Part shown: positions 1 to 8,816 of the stretch, piece by piece
Position numbering within the stretch: position 1 is the stretch's first letter
How the letters are laid out: the number at the start of each line of letters is the position of its first letter
Assembly (NCBI GenBank): GCA_965221635.1
Contig: OZ244902.1
Coordinates: forward strand, 2,790,001-2,854,000
DNA: 64,000 nucleotides
DNA from: JAAXHB01 sp965221635
GTDB taxonomy: Bacteria > Actinomycetota > Acidimicrobiia > Acidimicrobiales > Aldehydirespiratoraceae
Direction: 5' to 3'
Notes under the pieces: generated by a model
Database searches by the model: none
What the model saw: only the letters and a program-made list of their open reading frames with translations
Told to the model about the DNA's origin: nothing
Made by a program: the position numbers and the translations under genes

Positions 1-2
1 AC

Positions 3-2219
3 CGCTCCTACAACATTTACGGCGGGAACTTCATGTCCACCATGGCCGGCGAGTTCGCCTACTCGCTGGGGCTGGCGCTGGCGGTGCTCTACATCGGCGT
101 CGCCGCGCAAGGCATGCGAACGGGCCGCCACCGGGTGCTGGCCGGGGTGCTGCTGGCGCTGTGCGGGCTGACTCATCTCTTCGCAGCGTTCTTCGCGTTG
201 GCAGCCACCGCGGCTTTGTTCGTGGTTATGCCGTGGCGGCGTGAGGCGCTTTGGGCGCGGGCGAAATGGACGGCGATCTGCGGTGCGTTCGGGGCGGCGT
301 TGAGCGCCTGGTGGGTGGTGCCGTTCTGGTGGAATCGTGGCCTTCTCAACGACATGGGCTGGGGCAAGGAACGCCGCTACACCTCCGCGCTCTGGTCTCG
401 CAGCGAGTTCGACTACGACTTCTTGGCTAATCATCCGCCGTTGCAGGTGTTCGTGGCGCTGGCGCTGCTGGGCGCCGTGGTGGGGCTCTGGCGCAGGTCG
501 CGGCTCACGATGGCGCTGGCTCTCACCGGTTTGATTTTCGCTGTGGCGTTCGTGGTGCTGCCCGAGAGCCGCTTGTGGAACGTGCGCCTGCTGCCGTTCT
601 ATTACCTGTGCGTGTACCTCACGGCGTTGGTGGGGATCGGTGAGACTGTCACCGCGGTGGCCGACGTTGTACACCGGCGCGGCCTCGTTCAGCGGTTGCG
701 CCTGAGGTTCACTCAATCCGCCGCTGTGGAGCCCGAAGCCGGCGCCGAGGCTCGTCCGGGTGGCGGCGACGGCGATCACGCCCACGACGCGGGCGGGGAC
801 ACCGAGGATGGTGCTTCGACGCTGCCGGGGTCGGTTCCCCAAGGCGCAGTCGGCCGCGCCCGCAGGCCTGTTGCGCGGCCGGCGCCGACGCTGGTGGGCG
901 CGGCTGTGGCTGTGTTCGTTGTGAGCGCGGTGCTGGTGATCGTTGGCCTGCCGCTGCGGAATCTGCCGTGGGGAAGCGTCGGCGCGGATGGCTACCGGTG
1001 GGGGCCCTTCACCTCGGTGGAAACCAACGTCGGCTCCTACTGGATCGAGTACGACTTCGAGGGCTACGAGCGCAAACCCCCCACCGCTGATGGTGGCGGC
1101 ACCAGCGAGTACCGGGGCTTGCTCAACACCATGAGCGCTGTGGGTGACCAACACGGCTGTGGCCCCTCACTTTGGGAGTACCAGCAGGGGCGTCTCGGTT
1201 CCTATGGCACACCCATGGCGCCGATGCTGTTGCCCTACTGGACCGATCGTTGCATCGGGTCGATGGAGGGCCTCTACTTCGAGGCGTCGGCCACAGCGCC
1301 GTTCCATTTCCTGATGCAGTCCGAGTTGTCGCTGGCGCCGTCAAGGTCGCAGCGTGACCTGCCTTACGGATTCTTGGACGTGGCCGCCGGGGTGGAGCAC
1401 CTGCAGATCATGGGTGTGCGCTACTACCTGGCCTTCTCGGCTGAGGCGGTTGCGCAGGCTCGTGCGGTGAGCGACCTGGTGGAGGTCGCCCAGTCGGGCC
1501 CGTGGGTTGTGTTTGCCGTTTTGGACAGTCCACGGGTGGAGGGCCTGGCCGAGCTTCCGGTGGTTGTGGAGGGGCTTCCGTCAACCGGCGACGAGTGGCT
1601 GGAGGCCGCGGTGGGCGCGTTTCTGATGGGCCAGGACGGGCCGTTGCTGGCGACCGCCGGGCCGTCGCAGTGGCCGCGCACGTCGTTGGACGTGTTGCGA
1701 CCCGAACTCGAAGCGGCACGCGCCGAACAAACCGGCGGATCGGCCCGGGAGCGTGCCATGGCCGTGTACGAGCAACGCCTCGGTGAGGTGGCGCCGTCTG
1801 TGGTGGTGCCCGAGCCTGCGGTGGTGAGCAACGTCCGCCGTGGCGACCAGTTCCTGTCGTTCTCGGTGGACCGCACCGGTGTGCCGGTGGTGGTTCGAAG
1901 CTCCTACTTCCCGAACTGGAAGGTGAGCGGCGCGAATGGTCCTTGGCGGGTGAGTCCCAACCTGATGGTGGTGGTGCCCACCTCCACCAAGGTGACCATG
2001 ACCTACGGACGCAGCGGCGTTGAGCTTGCGGCCGGAGGGGTCACGCTTGTGGGCGTGCTGGCGGCGCTGTGGCTGGCCTTTGGTGTGCGCTTCGCGCCGC
2101 ACCTCGCCGAGCGCCTGGGATGGGAGCGCCGCCTCGCATCGGCCGACCGGACTGGGCGCCCCCAATGGCTGCGGCTGCCTGCACGGTTGAGACGGTCACG
2201 GTCGTCGCCGCCCTTATGA
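3..2219 (+). CDS. Polytopic membrane protein, 5' partial (6-pyruvoyl-tetrahydropterin synthase-related/GT-like family)
   Basis: The reading frame is open from the first bases, so the gene begins outside the window; the first internal Met is at 33. The opening residues (YGGNF, then STMAGEFAYSL) resemble the conserved loop of large actinobacterial membrane proteins annotated as 6-pyruvoyl-tetrahydropterin synthase-related, which look like lipid-linked sugar transferases. Hydrophobic segments cluster in roughly the first 205 residues, with one near 285-305 and one near 672-692. Between them lie a Gly/Asp/His-rich linker (about 230-270) and a long extracytoplasmic region. It is followed closely by a GT2 glycosyltransferase and manB, which supports an envelope-glycan role. 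Function is inferred from family resemblance and context only. Confidence 0.7.
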   Translation, partial: RSYNIYGGNFMSTMAGEFAYSLGLALAVLYIGVAAQGMRTGRHRVLAGVLLALCGLTHLFAAFFALAATAALFVVMPWRREALWARAKWTAICGAFGAALSAWWVVPFWWNRGLLNDMGWGKERRYTSALWSRSEFDYDFLANHPPLQVFVALALLGAVVGLWRRSRLTMALALTGLIFAVAFVVLPESRLWNVRLLPFYYLCVYLTALVGIGETVTAVADVVHRRGLVQRLRLRFTQSAAVEPEAGAEARPGGGDGDHAHDAGGDTEDGASTLPGSVPQGAVGRARRPVARPAPTLVGAAVAVFVVSAVLVIVGLPLRNLPWGSVGADGYRWGPFTSVETNVGSYWIEYDFEGYERKPPTADGGGTSEYRGLLNTMSAVGDQHGCGPSLWEYQQGRLGSYGTPMAPMLLPYWTDRCIGSMEGLYFEASATAPFHFLMQSELSLAPSRSQRDLPYGFLDVAAGVEHLQIMGVRYYLAFSAEAVAQARAVSDLVEVAQSGPWVVFAVLDSPRVEGLAELPVVVEGLPSTGDEWLEAAVGAFLMGQDGPLLATAGPSQWPRTSLDVLRPELEAARAEQTGGSARERAMAVYEQRLGEVAPSVVVPEPAVVSNVRRGDQFLSFSVDRTGVPVVVRSSYFPNWKVSGANGPWRVSPNLMVVVPTSTKVTMTYGRSGVELAAGGVTLVGVLAALWLAFGVRFAPHLAERLGWERRLASADRTGRPQWLRLPARLRRSRSSPPL

Positions 2220-2282
2220 GCGCCTGCGCAGGTGAGGCTGTCGTGGATGCCGGTGGATGATCCACACGTGAAAGGGCCCGCG

Positions 2283-3050
2283 GTGACCAAGGTGTCCATA
2301 GTGGTGCCCGCCTACCGCGAGGAGGCTCGCATAGCCCACACGGTTGCCGCGTTGCGGGCCGGAGTGGATGCCGCTGCGGGACCCGTGGAGATCGTGGTGG
2401 TGGACGACGGCTCCGATGACCACACCGCGCAGGCGGCACGCGCCGCGGGGGCCGACGTGGTGATCTCCCTCGAACAAAACCGCGGCAAGGGGGCCGCGGT
2501 GCGCGCCGGGATGCTCGCAGCGTCGGGAGAAATCGTGGCGTTCACCGATGCGGACATGGCCTACGCACCCGACCAGGTGGCCCGCGTGGTGTCCGGAGTG
2601 GCCGAAGGGGCCGACGTGGTGATCGGAAGTCGTCGCCATCCCGATGCAACAGCAGCCACCAAAGCCTCGGCGGTGCGTTCGGTGGGAAGCAGGCTGGTAC
2701 ACGGCGCGGCCTGGGTGCTGGGACTCGGACGCTTTCGGGACACCCAGTGCGGCCTGAAGGCACTTCGCGGGGAGGCCGCGAGAGCGATCCTTGAGGCGGC
2801 GGTGATCGACGGCTTCGCGTTCGATGTTGAACTGCTGTACCTGGCGCGACGCTGCGGCCTCGGCGTGCGCGAAGTGCCCGTGGAGGTGGCCAACTCGTCC
2901 AATTCGTCGGTGCGGGTGTTGCGGCACGGGCCGGCCATGGCCCGAGACCTGCTTCGCATACGGATGCGTGCCTTCACCGGTGGGTACCGGACGCCCCGGC
3001 AAAGCGGCCGCGGGGCCCCTCGGGCCGGCCCCGGCGCCCGACGGCGTTAG
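2283..3050 (+). CDS. Family 2 glycosyltransferase (dolichyl/polyprenyl-phosphate sugar transferase-like)
   Basis: GT-A type glycosyltransferase likely to move a sugar from a nucleotide donor to a polyprenyl phosphate. The N-terminus VSIVVPAYREE is the usual GT2 first strand. VVDDGSDDHT and the DADMAY stretch fit the nucleotide- and metal-binding Asp motifs, and an FRDTQCGLK stretch fits the acceptor region of DPM/DPG synthases. No membrane segment is visible. I chose GTG 2283 because GAAAGGG sits 6 nt upstream and the family starts at this strand; an in-frame GTG at 2232 or ATG at 2247 would add 17 or 12 residues without homology. It lies between a GT-like membrane protein and manB. Confidence 0.82.
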   Translation: MTKVSIVVPAYREEARIAHTVAALRAGVDAAAGPVEIVVVDDGSDDHTAQAARAAGADVVISLEQNRGKGAAVRAGMLAASGEIVAFTDADMAYAPDQVARVVSGVAEGADVVIGSRRHPDATAATKASAVRSVGSRLVHGAAWVLGLGRFRDTQCGLKALRGEAARAILEAAVIDGFAFDVELLYLARRCGLGVREVPVEVANSSNSSVRVLRHGPAMARDLLRIRMRAFTGGYRTPRQSGRGAPRAGPGARRR

Positions 3051-3062
3051 GTTCGCCCGATC

Positions 3063-4484
3063 GTGGCTGACTTCGACGCCATATTCAAGGCCTACGACAT
3101 AAGAGGCATCACCGGCGAACAAATCGACTCCGAGGCTTGCGCGGCGATAGGAGCAGCGTTCGCACGGCACGTGGCGACCCAAGGCCATCGAGGCATCGTG
3201 ATCGGACGTGACATGCGCCCCGACGGCGCGGCGCTGTCCCGGGCGTTTGCGCAGGGAGCAGCCGAGGTCGGGGTGGAAGTGACCGACATCGGTTTGTGCG
3301 CCACCGAGATGGTGTACTTCGCGTCGGGCGACATGAACCTGCCGGGCGCCATGTTCACGGCGTCGCACAACCCGGTGGGCTACAACGGCATCAAGCTGTG
3401 CGGAGCGGGGGCCGCGCCGATCGGCGCGGAGAGCGGCCTGCGCGAGATCAAGTCCGACGCGGTGGCGCTGGCAGCCGCGTCCGGGCAGGCACAGGGGCAG
3501 GCACAGCGCCAGGCACAGTGGCGGGCCGAGACCGCTGGACGCATCCACGAAGTCGACGTTCTTGATCGTTTCGTGGATCACGTGCGTTCGTTCGCCAGGT
3601 CGGGCTTGCTGGATGCGCCCAGCGGCGAAACAAGCCGCCGGCGACCGCTGCGTGTGGTGATCGACGCGGGCAACGGCATGGCAGGCCTGGTGGCGCCCGC
3701 AGTGCTGGACGGCTTGGCCGTCGAGTTGGATTTGCTCTACGGCGAGCTTGACGGCACGTTCCCCAACCATCCCGCGGATCCCTTGCAGCCGGAGAACCTT
3801 GCGGATCTTTGCGCCAGGGTGCGCTCTCGTGGTGCGGACGTGGGGCTCGCCTTCGACGGCGACGCAGACCGGGTGTTCCTGGTGGACGAGCGTGGCCACG
3901 CGGTGAGCGGTTCGGTGAGCGCCGCGTTGATCGTGCAGGTGATGCTGGGCCGCTCGCCGGGCGCCACGGTGGTACACAACCCGATCTGCTCGCGCCGTGT
4001 GAGCGAGGTGATCGTCAACCACGGCGGACGGGCCGTGCTGAGCCGGGTTGGGCATTCGTTCATGAAGAAACAGATGGCCGCCACCGGTGCGGTGGTCGGC
4101 GTGGAGCACTCCGGGCATTTCTACTTCCGCGACAACCACGGAGCGGACAGCGCCATGGTGGCGGCGGTGCTCACACTCGAAGCGCTTGCCGCGCACCCGG
4201 GCACGCTCAGCGACCTGGTGGCCCCCCTGGGTCGTTACTTCAGCTCAGGCGAGATCAACACCGCGGTGAGCGACCCGACCGCTGTGACCGAACGAGTGGC
4301 TGCCGCTTACGAGGCGCACCACCAGGAACGCTTCGACGGCCTCAGTGTGGATTGCGGCCAATGGTGGTTCAACTTGCGCCCGTCGAACACCGAACCGCTG
4401 TTGCGGCTCAACCTCGAGGCGACCACCCCCGAGGGGCTCGCTGCGGGCCTTGTCGAGGTGCGAAGCCTGATCGAGGCTCCGTGA
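3063..4484 (+). CDS. manB: Phosphomannomutase/phosphoglucomutase
   Basis: Interconverts hexose 6- and 1-phosphates, feeding GDP-mannose synthesis. All alpha-D-phosphohexomutase landmarks are visible: phosphoserine loop TASHNP (Ser101), metal loop DGDADR (265-270), sugar-specificity loop EHSGHF (348-353) and phosphate-binding loop RPSNTEPL (439-446). Its 473 residues are typical. It starts at GTG 12 nt after the GT2 gene and is followed by a Trm112-like gene and manA, the usual actinobacterial mannose cluster. Odd point: a Gln/Ala-rich insert (about residues 139-155) is encoded by three 12-bp tandem repeats. Confidence 0.95.
   Translation: MADFDAIFKAYDIRGITGEQIDSEACAAIGAAFARHVATQGHRGIVIGRDMRPDGAALSRAFAQGAAEVGVEVTDIGLCATEMVYFASGDMNLPGAMFTASHNPVGYNGIKLCGAGAAPIGAESGLREIKSDAVALAAASGQAQGQAQRQAQWRAETAGRIHEVDVLDRFVDHVRSFARSGLLDAPSGETSRRRPLRVVIDAGNGMAGLVAPAVLDGLAVELDLLYGELDGTFPNHPADPLQPENLADLCARVRSRGADVGLAFDGDADRVFLVDERGHAVSGSVSAALIVQVMLGRSPGATVVHNPICSRRVSEVIVNHGGRAVLSRVGHSFMKKQMAATGAVVGVEHSGHFYFRDNHGADSAMVAAVLTLEALAAHPGTLSDLVAPLGRYFSSGEINTAVSDPTAVTERVAAAYEAHHQERFDGLSVDCGQWWFNLRPSNTEPLLRLNLEATTPEGLAAGLVEVRSLIEAP
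3483..3518 (+). repeat. 12-bp tandem repeat (3 copies) inside manB
   Basis: Two exact copies of GGGCAGGCACAG followed by CGCCAGGCACAG. They encode GQAQ-type residues in a surface-loop position between the phosphoserine loop and the next conserved block, so the repeat keeps the frame and probably does not disturb the active site. Confidence 0.9.
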
Positions 4485-4583
4485 GGCGTCGCCTCGCCAG
4501 GGGTGAACCCGCAACGGTCTGGGGTGGGGGCGCCCCGGGCGTAGCGTGAGCACGTGGCCCGCTGCAACGACGAAAGGTCTCAC

Positions 4584-4847
4584 ATGACGCTCGACCCACG
4601 CCTGCTTGAGATACTGGCCTGCCCCGCCGACAAAGGCCCGCTGCTTTACTTCGCCGACGAGCAAACCCTGTACAACCCGCGTCGCCGCATGCTCTACCGG
4701 ATCGATGACGGCATTCCGGTGATGCTCGTTGAAGGGGCCGAAACCATCGAGGACGCCGAGCATGAGCGTCTCTTGGCCAAGGCGCAATCCGAGGAAATTG
4801 CCCCCACCTTCGACACGTCCGACACCGCCGGCGAAGGCAAGACCTGA
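4584..4847 (+). CDS. Trm112-like small protein
   Basis: An 87-residue protein with the Trm112/UPF0434-type core ILACPADKGPLLYF followed by LYRIDDGIPVML. In other bacteria these small domains activate or partner enzymes; here the place between manB and manA is typical of Actinobacteria but the partner is unknown. Only one Cys remains of the zinc-knuckle pair, which is common in the bacterial branch. I chose ATG 4584, preceded by GAAAGG; an in-frame GTG at 4554 would add ten unrelated residues. Confidence 0.8.
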   Translation: MTLDPRLLEILACPADKGPLLYFADEQTLYNPRRRMLYRIDDGIPVMLVEGAETIEDAEHERLLAKAQSEEIAPTFDTSDTAGEGKT

Positions 4848-4880
4848 CGCTGCCGGCGGCGCAAGGCCGGGAAGCTCCCA

Positions 4881-6050
4881 ATGGCGCGCCGCCTGCGCGG
4901 CGTGGTGCGCCACTACGACTGGGGATCACACACCGCCATCCCCAAAATGCTCGGGGTCGCGCCCGACGACACACCATGGGCCGAACTGTGGCTCGGCGCC
5001 CATCGCGACGCGCCTGCGGTGGTGGAACAACCTGGCGAGCCGACCCTTGACCGGCTAATCGCCGCCGATCCCCAGCAGGTGTTGGGCCCCGAGGTGGCGG
5101 CCCGCCACGGCTCGTTGCCGTTTCTTGTGAAGGTGCTGGCCGCGCAGCACCCGCTGTCACTTCAACTGCATCCCTCCGCGGCTCAGGCAACCCAGGGTTT
5201 CGTACGCGAGAACCGTTCGGGAGTTCCGCTTGACGCAGCCGAGCGAGTCTTCACCGATCCGCACCACAAGCCGGAACTCCTTTGCGCGCTCGACCACTTC
5301 GAGCTGCTGTGCGGCGTGCGTGACCCTGCCGAAACGCTGCGATTGCTGCGCCGTCTCGATGTTGATCACCCCGGTGGCGCGTTCGCCGGCCTGCACCCCG
5401 AAGCCACCGGCAACGAGCTCGGCGGGCTGGTAGCAGGGTTGTTGCGGCTCACCCCGGCACAAGCCGAACCGCTGGTTGGCGCAATCGTGGCCGCGTGCTC
5501 GGAGGCGGCCGATGATCCGGCGGCGCGTGCCGTTGCCCGGCTGGGGCGCAGATACCCGCGCGATCCAGCGGTGATCGTGGCCTTGTTGTGCAACCACGTG
5601 GTGCTGGCCCCCGGCGAGGCGCTGCTCACACAACCAGGCGTGCCACACAGCTACCTGCGCGGCACAGCGGTGGAGGTGATGGCCAACTCCGACAACGTGG
5701 TGCGTGGTGGTCTCACCTCCAAGGCGGTGGACGTGGACACGTTCGTGGAACTCCTCGAAGCGGCGCCCGGTTCGCCCGCTGTTGCGCGACCGTCCCGTGA
5801 TGGCGAGGTTGCGGTGTACCCAGGCGTGGACGAGTTCGAACTTCGCATGGTGGCGCCTGCCCTGCAACGACCGGTGACCCTCGCGGGCGGTCCCGCGATC
5901 TTGTTGTGCACCTCGGGCACGGTCGAAGCCAACTCACTGCAGTTGTGCCGCGGCCAGGTCGCCTGGGTTGACGCAACCGAATCGTCGATTCACCTGCGCG
6001 GCTCAGGCACGGTGTTCTGCGTGACCGCAGGCGCCGGCACACGACACTGA
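4881..6050 (+). CDS. manA: Mannose-6-phosphate isomerase, class I
   Basis: Interconverts fructose 6-phosphate and mannose 6-phosphate, the entry step to the ManB reaction two genes upstream. Type I PMI features are present: LQLHPS metal-binding segment, HKPELL with the second metal ligands, and GVPHSYLRG followed by EVMANSDNVVRGGLT, which form the cupin active site. At 389 residues it matches actinobacterial ManA. The ATG lies about 33 nt after the Trm112-like gene, consistent with one transcript. Confidence 0.93.
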   Translation: MARRLRGVVRHYDWGSHTAIPKMLGVAPDDTPWAELWLGAHRDAPAVVEQPGEPTLDRLIAADPQQVLGPEVAARHGSLPFLVKVLAAQHPLSLQLHPSAAQATQGFVRENRSGVPLDAAERVFTDPHHKPELLCALDHFELLCGVRDPAETLRLLRRLDVDHPGGAFAGLHPEATGNELGGLVAGLLRLTPAQAEPLVGAIVAACSEAADDPAARAVARLGRRYPRDPAVIVALLCNHVVLAPGEALLTQPGVPHSYLRGTAVEVMANSDNVVRGGLTSKAVDVDTFVELLEAAPGSPAVARPSRDGEVAVYPGVDEFELRMVAPALQRPVTLAGGPAILLCTSGTVEANSLQLCRGQVAWVDATESSIHLRGSGTVFCVTAGAGTRH

Positions 6051-6080
6051 CCTGTTCGCCTAATGACTTTCTCCCCAGAG

Positions 6081-6130
6081 CGTGGCCCTGTTTCCTGGCG
6101 TGGCTCTGTTTCCTGGCGTGGCCCTGTGCC
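6081..6130 (+). repeat. 18-bp tandem repeat (2.8 copies) between manA and sahH
   Basis: Units start at 6081, 6099 and 6117 (CGTGGCCCTGTTTCCTGG and one-mismatch variants, the last truncated). It occupies much of the leader upstream of the adenosylhomocysteinase start. No riboswitch fold is recognisable. Confidence 0.85.
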
Positions 6131-6178
6131 AATACCATCGGCGCGCCCCTTCAGCGCTCCCGGACACCGGAGGAATCG

Positions 6179-7693
6179 TTGAGTCCCACCACACCAAACG
6201 CCAACACCTCCAGTGGTAGCCGGCACACAGCACCGCCCGGCGCCACGGGCGAGTCGCCCGATCAGGACTTTCGTGTGGCGGACCTGTCGCTGGCCCGCTT
6301 CGGGCGTGACGAGATCCGCCTGGCCGAACACGAGATGCCAGGGCTGATGACCTTGCGAGGCCGCTACATCGACGATCAGCCCCTCGCCGGTGCCCGCATC
6401 GCGGGGTCGCTGCACATGACGGTGCAAACCGCGGTGCTGATCGAAACCCTCACCGCGCTCGGCGCCGAGGTTCGCTGGGCGAGCTGCAACATTTTCTCCA
6501 CCCAGGACCACGCAGCCGCTGCGGTGGTTGTGGGCCCGCAGGGAACCCCGGAGAATCCCCAAGGTGTGCCGGTGTACGCCTGGAAGGGCGAAACGCTCGA
6601 CGAGTACTGGTGGGCCACCGAACAAATCCTGCGCTGGCCCGGCGACACGGGCCCGAACCTGATCCTCGACGACGGAGGTGACGCAACCCTGCTCGCCCAC
6701 AAGGGCCTGGAGTTCGAACGGGCCGGGGAGGTTCCACATCCCAACCTGGAGGACCCCGGCGAGTGGCACGTGGTGCTGGAGCGATTGCGACACATCGAAC
6801 GAACCGACCCCGGGTTCTTCGAGCGGGTGGTGCCCGGCATTCGTGGCGTGTCCGAGGAGACCACCACCGGCGTGAACCGTCTGTATCGCATGATGGAGCG
6901 CAACGAGTTGCTGTTCCCGGCGATCAACGTGAACGACTCTGTGACCAAATCCAAGTTCGACAACTACTACGGGTGCCGTCATTCGCTGATCGACGGGATC
7001 AACCGTGCCACCGACGTGATGATCGCGGGCAAGGTTGCAGTGGTGTGCGGGTTCGGCGACGTGGGCAAGGGCTGCGCGGAGTCGTTGCGCGGGCAGGGAG
7101 CGAGGGTGATCATCACCGAGATCGACCCGATCTGCGCCCTTCAGGCCGCCATGGAGGGCTACGAGGTGAACACCCTCGAATCGGTGCTGCCGATCGGCGA
7201 CATTTTCATCACCGCCACCGGAAGCTCAGGAGTGATCCTGGCGGGGCACATGGCCAAGATGAAACATCAGGCCATCGTGGGAAACATCGGACACTTCGAC
7301 AACGAGGTGGACGTGGCCGGACTGGAGCGCATGTCCGACGTGCGCCGTGTGAACATCAAACCCCAGCTCGACGAGTACGTGTTCGGCGACGGCCACTCGG
7401 TGCTGTTGCTGTCCGAGGGCAGGCTGTTGAACCTTGGCAACGCCACCGGGCATCCCAGCTTCGTGATGTCGTGCAGCTTCACCAACCAGGTGCTTGCCCA
7501 GATCGACCTGCACGCCAATGCCGATTCGATGGATCTCGGGGTGACGGTTCTGCCGCGGCGCCTCGACGAGGAGGTGGCGCGCCTGCACCTCGACGCGCTC
7601 GGGGTGCGCCTCACCCGCCTCACGCCCGAACAAGCCGATTACATCGGCGTTCACCCCGACGGCCCGTACAAACCCGACCGCTACCGCTACTGA
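6179..7693 (+). CDS. ahcY: Adenosylhomocysteinase (S-adenosylhomocysteine hydrolase)
   Basis: Hydrolyses S-adenosylhomocysteine to adenosine and homocysteine, relieving product inhibition of methyltransferases. The NAD-binding loop GFGDVGKG (291-298), the substrate segment NVNDSVTKSKFDN (250-262) and the conserved C-terminus PYKPDRYRY are all present. At 504 residues it has the longer bacterial form with the roughly 40-residue insert. The start is TTG, with GGAGG about 7 nt upstream. In mycobacteria sahH also lies in the neighbourhood of manA and secA, so the order here is conserved. Confidence 0.97.
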   Translation: MSPTTPNANTSSGSRHTAPPGATGESPDQDFRVADLSLARFGRDEIRLAEHEMPGLMTLRGRYIDDQPLAGARIAGSLHMTVQTAVLIETLTALGAEVRWASCNIFSTQDHAAAAVVVGPQGTPENPQGVPVYAWKGETLDEYWWATEQILRWPGDTGPNLILDDGGDATLLAHKGLEFERAGEVPHPNLEDPGEWHVVLERLRHIERTDPGFFERVVPGIRGVSEETTTGVNRLYRMMERNELLFPAINVNDSVTKSKFDNYYGCRHSLIDGINRATDVMIAGKVAVVCGFGDVGKGCAESLRGQGARVIITEIDPICALQAAMEGYEVNTLESVLPIGDIFITATGSSGVILAGHMAKMKHQAIVGNIGHFDNEVDVAGLERMSDVRRVNIKPQLDEYVFGDGHSVLLLSEGRLLNLGNATGHPSFVMSCSFTNQVLAQIDLHANADSMDLGVTVLPRRLDEEVARLHLDALGVRLTRLTPEQADYIGVHPDGPYKPDRYRY

Positions 7694-7865
7694 CACCCTC
7701 GGGCACACCTGCCCGCGCTCCGGCGACCGGCGCCACGTGTGACACAACCGAGTGTGGGGTCACATCCCCGAGTGGTGCTGTGACCCGTGCGGCGCCGCCG
7801 AAGGCCGTCGTTGCAGGGTTGAGCGCCCCTTGGGTTCAAGCCACGGGTGGTGCTCCGCGGGTTTG

Positions 7866-8423
7866 TCAGCGGGGCGCCGCGGCGGGCGACATCCAGTCCT
7901 CGGGATCCACCCCCAAGCCGGTGGCGAGCCGGTTGGTGTAGTTGAAATAGGCGGCGAGTTGGGTGAGGTCGCTGATCTCGTCGTCGCTGAGTCCCGCGGC
8001 GCTCAGAGACTCCACGTCGGCGCGCCGCATTTGTGAGGGGTGCTCGGTGAGCTTCACCGCAAAGGCCACCATCGCTGCGATGCGCCCGCTGAGTTGGCTG
8101 TGATCTCCGGCAACGAGCTGGTTTGACAGGTCGTCGCTCTCGCACAGCCCGGCGAGGGCGCGGCCGTGATGCTCATAGCAGTACACGCAGCCGTTGATCA
8201 CCGACACCGCCACCGCCACGGCTTCCTTCTCGATCATCGACAAACCCGAATCGTGGTAAAGGACGCTCTGGTAGAGGTCTTGCGCGCCCGCGGCCGACGC
8301 GGGCCTGCGACTGCCGAGCTTCACGATGTTCGGCACGGCGCCGGCAAGCTCCACAAGCTGGTCGTAAAGGTCCTTGAGTTCGCCGGTTGCGTCGCCGGGC
8401 TCCACGATCTCGATGTAGGCCAT
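7866..8423 (-). CDS. AhpD-like/carboxymuconolactone decarboxylase family protein (peroxidase-related)
   Basis: A 185-residue all-helical AhpD-fold protein. The redox motif CVYC (Cys79, Cys82) followed by EHH fits the CxxC-xx-H active site of alkylhydroperoxidase-like proteins, so a thiol-dependent peroxidase or disulfide role is likely; the electron donor is not evident. I chose the ATG that begins MAYIEIVEPG; the frame is open 53 codons further upstream, but that part is Arg/Ser-rich and unlike the family. It is divergent from the LLM oxidoreductase gene. Confidence 0.82.
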   Translation of the reverse strand: MAYIEIVEPGDATGELKDLYDQLVELAGAVPNIVKLGSRRPASAAGAQDLYQSVLYHDSGLSMIEKEAVAVAVSVINGCVYCYEHHGRALAGLCESDDLSNQLVAGDHSQLSGRIAAMVAFAVKLTEHPSQMRRADVESLSAAGLSDDEISDLTQLAAYFNYTNRLATGLGVDPEDWMSPAAAPR

Positions 8424-8816
8424 GTGGACACTCCGTTTCGTTGGATTGGCTTTCCTTGACTTGACCTTCCCCAGACTTGGACTGCGTCGCTTCGCTCTGG
8501 TTGAGCTGGCTCTTGCTGATTCGGCTCTTGCCCATCCGGGGTTTTGGTTCAGATGAGTTTGCCCTTGGCGGCGGCCCCGCACGGTGATCGGCAGCGCACG
8601 ACGCGATCGTGGCCGACCAGGCAGCGGTGCTCGCGGCCAAGCCGGGAACCTGTCCGCACACTGATCGACCGGTGCGCCGGGGTTGGTCGCGACGGCCCGA
8701 CGCCGGTCGTGCTGCGCCTACGCTGAGCGGCGTCTCGGTTGTGGCGATGCCAGGGTCACAGTCGCGCACACAAGGCGCCATGCGCGCATCGCAACCAACA
8801 CCAGGACGGAGTGGAC
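8424..8816. other. Divergent intergenic region (393 bp)
   Basis: Separates the AhpD-like gene (minus) from the LLM oxidoreductase (plus), so it should hold both promoters. The left part has a degenerate pyrimidine-rich run with repeated GGCTCTTGC-like words (about 8500-8535). No gene, tRNA or clear hairpin was seen. Confidence 0.5.

Noticed and set aside
2214..4196. A 660-codon open frame on the minus strand opposite the GT2 gene and manB
   Set aside because: No domain resemblance, His/Gly/Arg-rich, and it lies wholly antisense to two well-supported genes.
6051..6178. S-adenosylhomocysteine or SAM riboswitch before ahcY
   Set aside because: The leader is short and filled by an 18-bp tandem repeat; no riboswitch consensus was recognised.
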